63,771 nt of DNA from Selenomonas sp. GTDB lineage: Bacteria; Bacillota_C; Negativicutes; Selenomonadales; Selenomonadaceae. The stretch covers positions 1 through 63,771 of the forward strand of contig NZ_JAILKR010000104.1 of NCBI RefSeq assembly GCF_024693525.1. The letters are read 5' to 3'. Each line of letters starts with the position of its first letter. Position 1 is the stretch's first letter. The notes beneath the pieces were generated by a model. It was not told where the DNA came from. It did not search any database and saw only the letters and a list, made by a program, of their open reading frames with translations. The position numbers were made by a program, and so were the translations under genes. This document shows, piece after piece, positions 51,682 through 61,649 of the stretch.

Positions 51682-53463
51682 TTATCGATGTTCCTTTATG
51701 CATTGCAGGAAGGCTTCGCCGTATTTTTCGAGTTTTAGTTCGCCGATACCTTTGACGGTTAGCATTTCGTCGAGGGTTTCGGGCTGAACGCGGCACATAT
51801 CGCGCAGGGTGGCATCGGAGAATACCACGTAGGGAGGGATGTGGTCGCGGGTGGCGATTTCTTTGCGCAGGGCGCGCAGGTAATCAAAGAGTTCCGGTGC
51901 GGCTGGCTCTTTTTCTTTTTCGGGTTTTGGTACGGCCTGATAGACTTTTTCCTGCCCTTTTAGTACGGCATAGGCACTGGGCTGCAGGGTAAGTACGGGA
52001 TACTGGCTTTCCGTCAGGGCTAGATAGTCGGTGGCGATGAAGCGCTGAATCAAAAGTTTGATGTCAGCGAGATTGCGTTCTTTCATGAGGCCGTAGGTAG
52101 ATAGTTCCTCGAAGTGGAACTGTTTGACTCGTTTATCCTGGGAGCCTTTGAGAACTTGGGCGACAAGGGTCAGCCCAAAGCGTTCGCGCATGCGGTAGAT
52201 GCAGGAGAAGACTTTTTGGGCGTCGATGGTGACGTCAATGCGCTCAAGACCGGCTTTGCAGTTGCCACAGTTGCCGCAGGTCTCGGGAGCAGTATCATCA
52301 CCAAAATAATGGATAATGAAGTGGCGCAGGCACTCCGGGGTGTGGCAGTAATCGACCATTTTCTGCAGGCGACCGAGGTTATGGGCTTTGCGCTGCGGGT
52401 CCTCTACGGAGACATCAATAAGATATTTCTGGGTCATCGGGTCCTGTGGGGAAAAGAGCAGGATACAGTTGCCCGGTTCACCGTCACGGCCGGCACGGCC
52501 TGCTTCCTGATAATAGGCTTCGATGTTCTTGGGCATGTTGTAGTGGATGACATAGCGGACGTTGCTCTTGTCGATTCCCATACCGAAGGCGTTGGTGGCA
52601 ACGATGACTTGGATGTTATCGTAGAGGAAATCATCCTGGGCCTTGGTGCGCTGTTTTTCCGTGAGTCCTGCATGGTAGCGGCCGACGGCCAGCTTCTTTT
52701 TCTTCAGCAGTTCATAGACTTTATCTACTTCCTTGCGGGTGGCCGCATAGATGATGCCGGATTCCTCCGGATGATTTTTGACGTAGCTGACGATGAATTT
52801 TTTTTTGTCTTCGCCACGTCGGACTTCAAAGTATAGGTTGGGCCGGTCGAAGCCTGTGACGTGAATCTGCGGGGCTTTTAGGCTCAGGAGATTTATGATA
52901 TCGTCCTTGACTTCCGGCGTCGCCGTGGCGGTAAAGGCGGCTACCAGCGGGCGGCGTGGGAGACCTGCGATAAAGGGAGCAATCTGACGATAGCTTGGGC
53001 GGAAGTCATGGCCCCATTGGGACAGGCAGTGGGCTTCGTCCACGGCAACCATGGAGATGGTCTGATGTTCAAGGATATACTGAAAGTAGCTGGTATCGAG
53101 CCGTTCTGGGGCGACATAGACCAGCTTGTACTGACCCGCGGCAATGGCATTTAACCGGGCGTCGGATTCTGAAAGGGATAGGGTGCTGTTGATGTAGGTA
53201 GCGGGAATGCCCTGTTCGGCTAGGGCGTCGACTTGGTCCTTCATCAGGGAAATCAAGGGGGATATGACGAGGGTCAGTCCCGGGAAAATCATGGCGGGAA
53301 TCTGAAAGCAGATGCTTTTGCCGGCACCAGTGGGCATGATGGCAACGGTGTCTTTGCCGGAAAGCAGGCTGTTTATTATCGGTTTTTGGGCTGGGCGGAA
53401 ACTGGGATAGCCGTAGAAGCGGCGTAGTAGTTCTAGCGCCTGGTCAAAGTATGGATTATCCAT
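51682..53463 (-). CDS. recQ: ATP-dependent DNA helicase RecQ
   Basis: 593 residues: Walker A MPTGAGKSICFQ, DEAH box VDEAHCLSQWGHDFR, helicase C-terminal domain (GMGIDKSNVRYVIH, QEAGRAGRDGEPG), RQC zinc site with four cysteines (CL ... CGNCGNC), winged helix and a C-terminal HRDC domain. It unwinds recombination intermediates. It is complete and on the opposite strand to its neighbours, divergent from the TolC-like gene. Confidence 0.96.
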   Translation of the reverse strand: MDNPYFDQALELLRRFYGYPSFRPAQKPIINSLLSGKDTVAIMPTGAGKSICFQIPAMIFPGLTLVISPLISLMKDQVDALAEQGIPATYINSTLSLSESDARLNAIAAGQYKLVYVAPERLDTSYFQYILEHQTISMVAVDEAHCLSQWGHDFRPSYRQIAPFIAGLPRRPLVAAFTATATPEVKDDIINLLSLKAPQIHVTGFDRPNLYFEVRRGEDKKKFIVSYVKNHPEESGIIYAATRKEVDKVYELLKKKKLAVGRYHAGLTEKQRTKAQDDFLYDNIQVIVATNAFGMGIDKSNVRYVIHYNMPKNIEAYYQEAGRAGRDGEPGNCILLFSPQDPMTQKYLIDVSVEDPQRKAHNLGRLQKMVDYCHTPECLRHFIIHYFGDDTAPETCGNCGNCKAGLERIDVTIDAQKVFSCIYRMRERFGLTLVAQVLKGSQDKRVKQFHFEELSTYGLMKERNLADIKLLIQRFIATDYLALTESQYPVLTLQPSAYAVLKGQEKVYQAVPKPEKEKEPAAPELFDYLRALRKEIATRDHIPPYVVFSDATLRDMCRVQPETLDEMLTVKGIGELKLEKYGEAFLQCIKEHR

Positions 53464-53521
53464 GGAAGTGGCTCCTATCTTAATGATTTTCTTAGCATTT
53501 CTTTATGTTTAATCAACTATT

Positions 53522-53548
53522 CTATTTTATCATAATCTGATAAAATAG
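53522..53548. promoter_or_regulatory. Perfect 11-bp inverted repeat between recQ and the exporter operon
   Basis: CTATTTTATCA (53522-53532), five-base spacer, TGATAAAATAG (53538-53548). The dyad is centred about 70 bases from the recQ start and 98 from the TolC-like gene. It looks like an operator for a dimeric repressor; no regulator gene is next to it. Confidence 0.6.
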
Positions 53549-53632
53549 GTTCAGACAGTTGGAGGAATTTGTAGTATTCTATAGAATAGAGAGAATAGAC
53601 TTTTTCAAATGAACCTGTAGGAGGAACCTTTC

Positions 53633-55066
53633 ATGAATTATCATCGTATCATGAAAAATAAAAAGCAACACCTGGCACTGGCTTTGGCCGGTGCTATGTT
53701 TATGATGACGCCGGCAGCTTATGCGGCGGATGTTTCGCTTCAAGATGCCATCAATCGGGCACTTTCGGAAAATACGGGTCTAAAGGTCACCCAGAAGGGT
53801 GAGGATTCTGCAAAATATAAGCTGGATAAGACGAAAATCCAGAATGGTGTTGCGCCGGCCGTTACAGGAGAATTGAGCGCGGAAAAGAAGGATTCGGGTG
53901 CAACGGATGCATCGGGGAAACTGGCGGCAACGGTTTCGGTGCCCATTTATTCTGGCGGAAAAAATCAAGCCAATATCAAACAAGCTAAGATTGGGGTGAA
54001 GGCGGCCGATTTACAGACGGAACGCGACCGCGAGAATCTTAAACTAAATGTAATCAAGGCCTATTATAATGCGTTGGAAGCCAAGAAGACGGTAGGGGTT
54101 CGTCAGGAGACTGTCGATAAATATAAGGAACACTACAACAATGTCAATCAGCTTTATTCGGCAGGTGCCAAGGCGCGGATTGATGTAATCCGCTCTTCGG
54201 TAGAGCTCAGCAATGCTCAGCAGAATCTCATCAAGGCTGAGAATAATTACGAAGTGGATTTGGCGACGCTGCGCAACTATATGAATATGGATCGCACGGA
54301 ACCCTTGAATCTCACGTCGGACTTTTCCTATGATGTGTTTGGCATCGATATGAATGATTGTATTGATTACGCCTATAAAAATCGCAAGGATTTGCTGATC
54401 GATCAATATAAGCTGGAACAGCAGGAGCAGGCGATAAAAGCCGCGAAAGCAGGCTATTTGCCATCGGTAAAGGTCAGCCTGGGACTCGATCAAACGGAAC
54501 GCTATAAGCCGTCCAGTTCGTCAAGCCATGGAGCTTCGGCTGGGGTTGGCTTGTCGTGGAATATCTTTGATGGCGGGCTCACCCGGGCTGAGGTAAAATC
54601 GGCCAAGACCGATTATGATGTGGCTCGACTCAATCTGTTGAAGGACAAGGAAGATATTGACCTTTCGGTGCGGCAGGCATATTACAGCATGCGTGAGGCG
54701 GAGAAGCGATTTAACTCCACCAAGGATGCGGTCAATCAGGCCGAACAGGATTACTATATCGCCCGCGAAAAATATCGTGCTGGCGAAGGCTTGATGCTCG
54801 ATATCATCGATGCACAGGAGGCGTTGTCCACGGCGCGTTTGAATCAGATCAGTGCTCAGTACGATTATGCCCGTTATAAAGCCACGGTGGAAAATGCCAT
54901 GGGAATGGGGCTGAATGCCAGTGAACGGGCTTCTGCCGTAGAACTGGAGACTGATGTGGATACGACGATTTCGGAGTCTTCGGTAGCAGAACGCGCTGGG
55001 GATACGGCTGCAGCATTGCGGGCCGCAGAACAGAAACAGGCAGAAAGAGATGAGGAAGCGAAATGA
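53633..55066 (+). CDS. TolC-family outer-membrane efflux protein
   Basis: 477 residues with a signal peptide ending AYA (29-31) and two OEP repeats (about 35-235 and 250-450) rich in coiled-coil helices. It forms the outer-membrane channel/periplasmic tunnel of a tripartite exporter. Its presence shows a diderm envelope. AGGAGG gives the ATG at 53633. The stop overlaps the adaptor gene (ATGA), and MacB-type genes follow, so it is the channel of this exporter. Confidence 0.93.
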   Translation: MNYHRIMKNKKQHLALALAGAMFMMTPAAYAADVSLQDAINRALSENTGLKVTQKGEDSAKYKLDKTKIQNGVAPAVTGELSAEKKDSGATDASGKLAATVSVPIYSGGKNQANIKQAKIGVKAADLQTERDRENLKLNVIKAYYNALEAKKTVGVRQETVDKYKEHYNNVNQLYSAGAKARIDVIRSSVELSNAQQNLIKAENNYEVDLATLRNYMNMDRTEPLNLTSDFSYDVFGIDMNDCIDYAYKNRKDLLIDQYKLEQQEQAIKAAKAGYLPSVKVSLGLDQTERYKPSSSSSHGASAGVGLSWNIFDGGLTRAEVKSAKTDYDVARLNLLKDKEDIDLSVRQAYYSMREAEKRFNSTKDAVNQAEQDYYIAREKYRAGEGLMLDIIDAQEALSTARLNQISAQYDYARYKATVENAMGMGLNASERASAVELETDVDTTISESSVAERAGDTAAALRAAEQKQAERDEEAK

Positions 55067-56190
55067 AACTTAAATTCGATTGGAAGGTCAAGGCGGGAAT
55101 CGCTGTCCTGGTTTTGGCGGCAGCAGCCTTTGGCGGCTGGAAATACTACCAGGGACAGCAGCAGGCGAAAAAAGCGGCGGCGGTGGAAACTACCGAAGTG
55201 GTCCGCATGAATATGAAGTCAACGGTATCAGCGACGGGAACGATTCGTCCCGTGAATTCCGTTGAGGTAAGTTCCAAGGTCACGGCACGTATCAAGCAAG
55301 TGCTGGTAAAGGAAAATGAACAGGTAACGGCTGGACAGACCGTGGCTTTGCTCGATGGTAAGGATTACGAAGCAAAACGCGATCAGGCCAAGTTCAAGGT
55401 AACAAATACAAAAGCCAAGTACGATCGCGTCAGCTATCTTTACAGCATTGGTGCCAATACGCAGGCAGAGCTGGAAGATGCGGCGTTAAATTACGACACG
55501 GCAGTATCGGCACTCTCGGAAGCAGAGTCCGATATGAACGAGATGACCATCACGGCACCGATGTCCGGTGTGGTTGTCGGTGAGCCAAAGACTGCCGGAA
55601 CTATGGCCACGCAGGGTTCGGATAATCCGACGGTAATCATGCGCATTGCCGATTTGTCCAGCAAGCAGATTCAGGCCAAGGTCGATGAAACGGATATCGG
55701 CAGCATCAAGGTGGGGCAGACTGCTACGTTTACGGTAGATACTTATACGGGGCGTACGTTTACGGCGCGAGTAGCCAATATTTCGCAGACCGATACGAGC
55801 AATAGCTGGGATACGAAGTCGAGTTCGTCGTCGAGTTCGTCGTCGGCTAGCGTTATTTATTACTACGTAACCCTTGACGTGGATGATCCGGACAATCTCC
55901 TGCTGCCAGCCATGACAGCCCGGGTGGAAATCAATACCGCCAGCAAGGATGATGTGCTGGCCGTGCCCATCTCGACGTTGAAAACGGATTCCAACGGTTC
56001 GTATGTTATTGTCAAGAATCCGGATGGTAAGCAGGAGAACCGCTATGTCCAGACGGGAATCTACAGCGATGAGTATGTAGAGATTATCGATGGCCTCTAC
56101 GAAGGGGAACAGGTGGTAAGCACGTATACGGCCAAGAAGAGCTCGACAACGGCAAAAAAGCAAAATGGCCCGGGCGGGCCACCTATGTAA
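55063..56190 (+). CDS. MacA-like periplasmic adaptor (HlyD family)
   Basis: 375 residues: N-terminal membrane anchor ([18 protein letters not shown]), biotinyl-lipoyl halves ([18 protein letters not shown] and [11 protein letters not shown]), helical hairpin, beta-barrel and membrane-proximal domains, and a Gly/Pro-rich tail. A run of nine Ser (about 254-262) is inserted in the beta-barrel domain. It bridges the MacB-type pump and the TolC-like channel. Confidence 0.92.
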   Translation: MKLKFDWKVKAGIAVLVLAAAAFGGWKYYQGQQQAKKAAAVETTEVVRMNMKSTVSATGTIRPVNSVEVSSKVTARIKQVLVKENEQVTAGQTVALLDGKDYEAKRDQAKFKVTNTKAKYDRVSYLYSIGANTQAELEDAALNYDTAVSALSEAESDMNEMTITAPMSGVVVGEPKTAGTMATQGSDNPTVIMRIADLSSKQIQAKVDETDIGSIKVGQTATFTVDTYTGRTFTARVANISQTDTSNSWDTKSSSSSSSSSASVIYYYVTLDVDDPDNLLLPAMTARVEINTASKDDVLAVPISTLKTDSNGSYVIVKNPDGKQENRYVQTGIYSDEYVEIIDGLYEGEQVVSTYTAKKSSTTAKKQNGPGGPPM

Positions 56191-56212
56191 GGCACGGAAG
56201 GTGAGGTTTCCT

Positions 56213-56935
56213 ATGGAAAAAACGGAAGATCGTTATCCAACGATACAGCTTTCCGGCATTCGTAAACTCTATCATATTGGTGGAGAAACGCTGGCAGCGT
56301 TAGACGGAATCACCACCAATATTTATCAGGGGGAGTTTGCCGCTCTCATGGGGCCGTCAGGTTCCGGAAAGTCGACGCTGATGAATATCCTGGGATGTCT
56401 GGACAGACCCAGCGAAGGGTCTTATAAGCTGGATGGCGAGGAGGTTTCGGGACTTAGTGATGATGCTTTGGCGATAACGCGCAATAAGAAAATCGGTTTT
56501 GTCTTCCAGAACTTCAATCTGCTGTCCCGGATATCGGCCTTGGAAAATGTGGCGCTTCCCTTGGTTTATGCGGGAGTTGGCCGCAAGGAGCGGCTGGAGC
56601 GCGCTCAGCATTATCTGGAGGCGGTAGGCCTTGGTGACCGCGCCGACCATCAGCCCAATGAATTGTCTGGTGGTCAGCGCCAGCGCGTGGCCATTGCCCG
56701 GGCGCTGGTCAATGACCCGCATATCATTATGGCCGATGAGCCTACCGGTAACTTGGATACCAAATCGACCAGGGAAATCATGGATATCTTCGAGGCTATG
56801 CATGAGAAGGGCCGAACGATTATCCTGGTTACGCATGAGCCGGAAATTGCTGCTTGTGCGAGCCGGCAGCTTTTAGTGCGGGATGGCAAGATAACCCGTG
56901 ATGAAGGAAAGGGTGTGGTCATGGATGTTGTTTAG
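56213..56935 (+). CDS. MacB-type ABC exporter ATPase subunit
   Basis: 240 residues with Walker [11 protein letters not shown]-loop [14 protein letters not shown], signature LSGGQRQR and Walker [14 protein letters not shown]. In E. coli MacB the ATPase and permease are fused; here they are separate genes overlapping by 11 bases. GTGAGG upstream selects ATG 56213. Substrates of this family are macrolides, lipoproteins, peptides or siderophore-like compounds; none can be assigned. Confidence 0.93.
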   Translation: MEKTEDRYPTIQLSGIRKLYHIGGETLAALDGITTNIYQGEFAALMGPSGSGKSTLMNILGCLDRPSEGSYKLDGEEVSGLSDDALAITRNKKIGFVFQNFNLLSRISALENVALPLVYAGVGRKERLERAQHYLEAVGLGDRADHQPNELSGGQRQRVAIARALVNDPHIIMADEPTGNLDTKSTREIMDIFEAMHEKGRTIILVTHEPEIAACASRQLLVRDGKITRDEGKGVVMDVV

Positions 56936-58142
56936 AGAAAGCTTCCAGATGGCACTCACTTCCCTTTATGCGAATAAGATGCGAAGCCTGCTGACTATGC
57001 TGGGCATCATTATCGGTGTTGGGGCGGTTATTGCGCTGGTATCGGTTGGTATGGGCGTGCGCAGCAATGTCACGAGTTCCATTGCCAGTCTGGGTTCCAA
57101 TATGCTGATTGTATCGCCAGGTTCGTCGAATCGTGGCGGTACGCGTGGCGGTGCTGGGTCTATGCAGACGTTGAAATATGACGATGCCACGGCAATCAAG
57201 GAAAAAATCAAAAACATCGATTACGTATCGCCCTCGGTGTCGAGTTCTTATCAGGTCGTCTATGGCAATAATAACTGGAAGACGTCCGTGCAGGGTGTGA
57301 CGCCGGAGTTCATGGCAATCCGCTCGCTTTCTATCAGCAATGGCTCGTTCATCTCGGTCAATGATATGAATAAGCGAAGCCGCGTGACGGTTATCGGTAC
57401 GACGGTGGCGGAAAATCTTTTCGATCAGGAAAATCCAGTGGGTAAGAATATCCGCATCAACAATCAGCCCTATAAAGTCATCGGCCTACTTGATTCCAAG
57501 GGGCAGTCCTCCATGGGACAGGACCAGGACGATATGATTTATGTGCCGATTACGACTGCGCAGGAGCGAATGCTGGGCATTACGTATGTTCAGTCGATTA
57601 ACATCCAGGTCAGTGATCAGAAATACATGGATCAGGTGCAGGCGGAGGTAGAGACGCTTTTGCGCACCCGTCATCATCTGGTGGGGGATAAGGAAAATGA
57701 TTTTAACGTACGCAACCTCACGAGTCTCATGGAGACGGTCAGCCAGTCTACGGCCATGTTGACGATGCTCTTGGGGGCGATTGCGGGGATTTCCCTGCTC
57801 GTTGGCGGCATTGGCATCATGAACATCATGATGGTCTCGGTGACGGAGCGTACCCGGGAAATCGGTATCCGCAAGGCACTTGGGGCTACGTTTATGAATA
57901 TCATGACGCAGTTCCTCATCGAGTCTATGGTCATCGGTGTCATCGGCGGCATAATCGGCATTGTATTCGGTTGTGCAGCCTCGCAGATCATCGCAACAGT
58001 GGGGAATTTCAAGACGGTCATTACCGTGACACCGATTGTTATTTCCTTTGTGTTTGCCGTAGGAACTGGATTGTTCTTTGGCATCTATCCAGCTCGGAAA
58101 GCCGCGAAGCTTGACCCGATTGAAGCGCTGCGGTATGAATGA
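56925..58142 (+). CDS. MacB-type ABC exporter permease subunit
   Basis: 405 residues. TM1 ([20 protein letters not shown]), large periplasmic MacB_PCD domain (about 40-270), then three C-terminal FtsX-type membrane segments (about 280-400) with the GIRKALGAT coupling motif. ATG 56925 fits the family N-terminus ([11 protein letters not shown]); GTG 56898 and ATG 56901 are alternatives. It is the last gene of the exporter operon. Confidence 0.92.
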   Translation: MLFRESFQMALTSLYANKMRSLLTMLGIIIGVGAVIALVSVGMGVRSNVTSSIASLGSNMLIVSPGSSNRGGTRGGAGSMQTLKYDDATAIKEKIKNIDYVSPSVSSSYQVVYGNNNWKTSVQGVTPEFMAIRSLSISNGSFISVNDMNKRSRVTVIGTTVAENLFDQENPVGKNIRINNQPYKVIGLLDSKGQSSMGQDQDDMIYVPITTAQERMLGITYVQSINIQVSDQKYMDQVQAEVETLLRTRHHLVGDKENDFNVRNLTSLMETVSQSTAMLTMLLGAIAGISLLVGGIGIMNIMMVSVTERTREIGIRKALGATFMNIMTQFLIESMVIGVIGGIIGIVFGCAASQIIATVGNFKTVITVTPIVISFVFAVGTGLFFGIYPARKAAKLDPIEALRYE

Positions 58143-58228
58143 GGTGCCTCCTTCATTTATTTTTCCAGATTTGTGTGGTATGCTAAATATATTGTCTAAA
58201 AGGAATCAATTATCATAAGGGGGACATT

Positions 58229-58918
58229 ATGGGAGAATTTACTTTTGTTGTCGAGAAAACGTGCCCGATTTGTGGGGAATCGACGCGGGTGGTTAAGACA
58301 AAGTCCAAATTGCTGATGGATCACATGGATGAAGATTTCTGCGTTCACTATCAGCGGTTTAATCCATATTTCTATAAGATTTGGTTTTGCGAGAAATGCG
58401 GTTTTGCTGCGGATGAGAAGACCTTTTTAGGAACGATTCCGGAGCTTCACAAGCGCAAAATCCAGGAGTTCCTTGCCCAGCGCAAGCTCGGCCTGGAATT
58501 CGTGGAAGAGCGCAAGATACCGGAGGCTGTAGCGTCCTTTAAGTTGGCTATTTTCTATGCCGAACTTACGGACCAGCCGCTGGCAAAACGGGCGGGCCTT
58601 TATTTGGAGCTGGCCTGGATTTACCGCGATGCCGAAGATGAAGAAAATGAGATGGAAATGCTCAAGCGGGCGGCAGAACTCTACGACAGGTCGTTGATGA
58701 CGGAACGCTATCCGATTAACGGCATGTCGGATACCATGGCCATGTATTTGGTGGGAGCCATTTACTTCCGCATGAAAGATTATGAGAAATCCACCCAGTA
58801 TATTTCCCGCATCATCGGGGACCAGAATATTCGCAACAACGAAGTCCAGATTTATAAACGCGCCCGTGATTTGTGGCAGGATATCCGCCAGCTCAAGGGC
58901 GGCGAACCGGAGGAATAA
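58229..58918 (+). CDS. DUF2225 protein (zinc site plus TPR)
   Basis: 229 residues. An N-terminal region with two CxxC pairs (CPICG and CEKCG) fits a zinc site, followed by TPR-like helices (about 80-225). This is the typical DUF2225 layout. Function is unknown in the family. An extended -10-like TGCTAAATAT precedes it, and AAGGGGG gives a strong ribosome site. The next gene starts 5 bases later. Confidence 0.85.
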   Translation: MGEFTFVVEKTCPICGESTRVVKTKSKLLMDHMDEDFCVHYQRFNPYFYKIWFCEKCGFAADEKTFLGTIPELHKRKIQEFLAQRKLGLEFVEERKIPEAVASFKLAIFYAELTDQPLAKRAGLYLELAWIYRDAEDEENEMEMLKRAAELYDRSLMTERYPINGMSDTMAMYLVGAIYFRMKDYEKSTQYISRIIGDQNIRNNEVQIYKRARDLWQDIRQLKGGEPEE

Positions 58919-58923
58919 GAAAC

Positions 58924-59613
58924 ATGATTGATTTACCCGCCAGTTGGCAGGAACAGCTGCAAACGATTGATTGGTCAAAACTTGAAGAGAAGGTTCAGGA
59001 TTATGGTCCAGTGATTCAAATCATTCAGCATACCTGGAATCGGGAATCCCTGCTGGAAATCAGCCAGGGCAAGCTATTTGTCCCCGATGAGGTGGTGAAT
59101 GAAGCTATTGCACAGCGAATTCCTGCCAATGGACGGGTAACGGCAGTCAAGGTGGTGTCCCATGCCAATGGCCGCATGGACATTGTGACGGATACCACTT
59201 CTGTGGGGAAAATTGAACTGTCCGGTGAAATCAAGGAATTTGTCCATTCTGGGGATAAATCCTATGCGGTTTATCAAGTCAGGGAACGCAATATTCCTTC
59301 TCATGGATTGATGTCCTGGGTGTTTTCGCGCATCTCGCTGTCTATGGCGGAGCGTTTGGTGGGGAAAATCGAGATTTCGGATGACATGCCGGTGAACATT
59401 CATCGGAATACGATAAATATCGATTACAGCAAAGTGCTGGCGGCCTCGGATTTTGGTAAAGCGGAGTTCCAAGGTTACCGTTTGCTGGACCTTGTCGAGG
59501 TCGAGGGGGCTGTCCCAAAAGAGGGCGGCATTGAATTCCAGACCAAACTCAATGTTCCGGATTCTGTGAAAAACGTGCTTATGCAGCTTGTGGCGGATGA
59601 GACGGAAGATTAA
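58924..59613 (+). CDS. Hypothetical protein, beta-rich C-terminal region
   Basis: 229 residues, unrecognised. No signal peptide or membrane span. From about 60 onward it alternates short predicted beta strands (VTAVKVVSHANGRMDIVTDT, KIELSGEIKEFVHS) in a way that recalls DUF2993/LmeA-like lipid-binding proteins such as the one at 43205, but the similarity is only impressionistic. It is downstream of the DUF2225 gene and upstream of the DUF4127 gene, all likely one transcript. Confidence 0.7.
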   Translation: MIDLPASWQEQLQTIDWSKLEEKVQDYGPVIQIIQHTWNRESLLEISQGKLFVPDEVVNEAIAQRIPANGRVTAVKVVSHANGRMDIVTDTTSVGKIELSGEIKEFVHSGDKSYAVYQVRERNIPSHGLMSWVFSRISLSMAERLVGKIEISDDMPVNIHRNTINIDYSKVLAASDFGKAEFQGYRLLDLVEVEGAVPKEGGIEFQTKLNVPDSVKNVLMQLVADETED

Positions 59614-59643
59614 GCGAAAACATAAAGAAGGGAGCGCGATTCG

Positions 59644-61332
59644 TTGAGAAGACGAATTCTGTCGTTGCTGGCAGTCTTGCTGATGATGGTTATGGTACTG
59701 CCAGCAGCTTCGGCGCGGCATAAGGAGAAGGAATCGTCGGCCGTACAGAAGATTATTTATGTGCCGCATGACAATCGGCCAATATCGAATAAACAGACCA
59801 CGGAAGTAGCCAAAAAGCTAGGGGGGGAGGTAGTAGTACCGCCGGATAAACTCCTGGGGGACAGGCAGAATCTGGGCCATCCGGAGGAGCTCTGGAGTTG
59901 GCTGGAAGATAACTTGGATGATGCCGATGCAGCCGTGATTTCCTCGGATTCCATGCTCTATGGCAGTCTGGTAGGGTCACGGAAGCATAATTGCTCGGAG
60001 ACGGAGCTTTTGATCCGTACCGAACGGTTTCGCAAACTCCATCAGGCTTATCCCAAACTGCCCCTTTACGTTTTTGGTTCAATCATGCGAACGCCAAAAT
60101 CCGGAGAGGCATCCGGCCGTGAGGAGCCGGATTATTATCGAAGCTATGGTTCCGATATTTTCCGTTACACGGTGTTAAAGGATAAAGAAGAACTAACGGG
60201 GCTTACCAAGCGGGAGCAGAAAGAAGCTGCCTTTTTGCAGAAATTGATTCCCTCAGCCGATTTAAAGGATTGGCTGGGGCGCCGGAAGAAAAACTATTCG
60301 ATTAATGAAAAACTCATCCGGATGGCTCGGGAGGATACCTTCAATTATCTGATTTTGGGCCGGGATGACAATGCTCCCTATTCCCAGACCCATAAGGAAA
60401 GCCGTCATTTGATTGCCGAGAGTCAGGACCTTGATAAGGCCCGGTTCCAGATTATGGCGGGCATTGACGAAATGGGAATGCTGCTGATTTCGCGAGCGGT
60501 GAATATCGCCCACGGGGAAATGCCGTCGGTTTATGTGAAATACAACTGGGGGCGGGGGGCCAATACCGTTCCTGCCTATTCCGATGAGAAAATCAGTGAT
60601 TCCATCCGTTCGGCTGTAACAGCGGCTTATGGAAGTATAATAACGGACCCGGCCAAGGCTGACTTGGTGTTGATGGTCAATACCGATACCCAGGGCAAGA
60701 CCTACGAGGCCAATGATCCGTCTAATGACAGTGTTTCTGCGCGCCACAGTTCGGTTTATTTTGCGGAACTGGTCAAGGAGTATGTGGAAAAGGGCTATCC
60801 GGTGGGGATTGCCGATATCCTCTACGCTAACGGTGCGGATAATGCCCTGATGGAAGAGCTCAAAAATCGTGACCTGCTTTTTAAAATCCGGGCGTATGCC
60901 GGATGGAATACGGCGACGAACAGTACCGGCTTTGTCATCGGTGCGGGGATATTGACCAAGTACATGAAGGCCGAGGATATCGATGAATTGCTTCTGACCC
61001 GTTATTTGGATGATTGGGTGTATCAGAGCAATATCCGCAATACGGTGCAGCGCCAGCTTAGCTGGCTTCGCGGCGAAGGCTACTATGGCAGCCTCGATGA
61101 GAAGCGCAAGGCGGTGGGCGTTCGTACCAGTCAGATGATTTCCCGGTTCGCCGAGAAGAATCTGCCAAAGTTCAAGAGCCTGGAAGAGATACAGGTGACC
61201 TTCCCTTGGAACCGCATGTTTGAAGCAGACATTGAACGCAGTGAACATAAAGAAATTCACTTCTTCCAGAATACGGTGCAGCCCGTTAAATCTGACGTAA
61301 AAAAACGCAAAAAAAAGGCATCACTTCGATAA
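59644..61332 (+). CDS. Secreted DUF4127 protein
   Basis: 562 residues. TTG start after a GAAGGGAG-type site; signal peptide (about 1-24, LLAVLLMMVMVLPAASA). The DUF4127 core includes IIYVPHDNRPISNKQT, ISSDSMLYGSLVGSR and YLILGRDDNAPYSQT. The family is widespread in Firmicutes without an established function; the conserved Asp/His/Arg-rich start suggests an enzyme acting outside the cytoplasmic membrane. The last codons and the stop are part of a terminator hairpin. Confidence 0.85.
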   Translation: MRRRILSLLAVLLMMVMVLPAASARHKEKESSAVQKIIYVPHDNRPISNKQTTEVAKKLGGEVVVPPDKLLGDRQNLGHPEELWSWLEDNLDDADAAVISSDSMLYGSLVGSRKHNCSETELLIRTERFRKLHQAYPKLPLYVFGSIMRTPKSGEASGREEPDYYRSYGSDIFRYTVLKDKEELTGLTKREQKEAAFLQKLIPSADLKDWLGRRKKNYSINEKLIRMAREDTFNYLILGRDDNAPYSQTHKESRHLIAESQDLDKARFQIMAGIDEMGMLLISRAVNIAHGEMPSVYVKYNWGRGANTVPAYSDEKISDSIRSAVTAAYGSIITDPAKADLVLMVNTDTQGKTYEANDPSNDSVSARHSSVYFAELVKEYVEKGYPVGIADILYANGADNALMEELKNRDLLFKIRAYAGWNTATNSTGFVIGAGILTKYMKAEDIDELLLTRYLDDWVYQSNIRNTVQRQLSWLRGEGYYGSLDEKRKAVGVRTSQMISRFAEKNLPKFKSLEEIQVTFPWNRMFEADIERSEHKEIHFFQNTVQPVKSDVKKRKKKASLR

Positions 61333-61350
61333 GGTTCGAAGTGATGCCTT
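61315..61350. terminator. Bidirectional terminator overlapping the DUF4127 stop codon
   Basis: Perfect 15-bp arms (61315-61329 and 61336-61350) with the TAA stop in the loop. T/A runs flank both sides, so it also serves the minus-strand small gene. Confidence 0.9.
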
Positions 61351-61368
61351 ATTTATTTCAGCAACGAA

Positions 61369-61521
61369 TCAACCGTTGTTCTTTTCCGCGTTACGAGCTA
61401 CCTGGGCGCATACCGTTACAATACGATCCATAAAATCATATTCCATGGAACTTTCTTCCCAAGCGGCACGGAACTCAAGACTATCGATTTCCTGACCGAG
61501 GACTTTTGCCAAGTCGCGCAT
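61369..61521 (-). CDS. Small acidic protein of 50 residues
   Basis: 50 codons (MRDLAKVLGQEIDSLEF, ending AEKNNG) preceded on the minus strand by GGAGGG (61530-61535) 8 bases from ATG. It ends just before the bidirectional terminator. The sequence is helical and acidic in the middle, without recognised motif. The good ribosome site and terminator support a real small gene. Confidence 0.6.
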   Translation of the reverse strand: MRDLAKVLGQEIDSLEFRAAWEESSMEYDFMDRIVTVCAQVARNAEKNNG

Positions 61522-61649
61522 TATGTTTCCCTCCTGTTATTGTATTTGTAAGTTCCTATTAGTACCAACTCACAAGAAACAATTATAACAGGTTTCTATA
61601 AAAGCGCAAGGATTTTTTTTCCGTGGCCAATAAAATTTGCGATGGGAAA

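Noticed and set aside
52114..52836. A 240-codon open frame opposite recQ
   Set aside because: It is the mirror of conserved RecQ helicase codons and has no ribosome site of its own.
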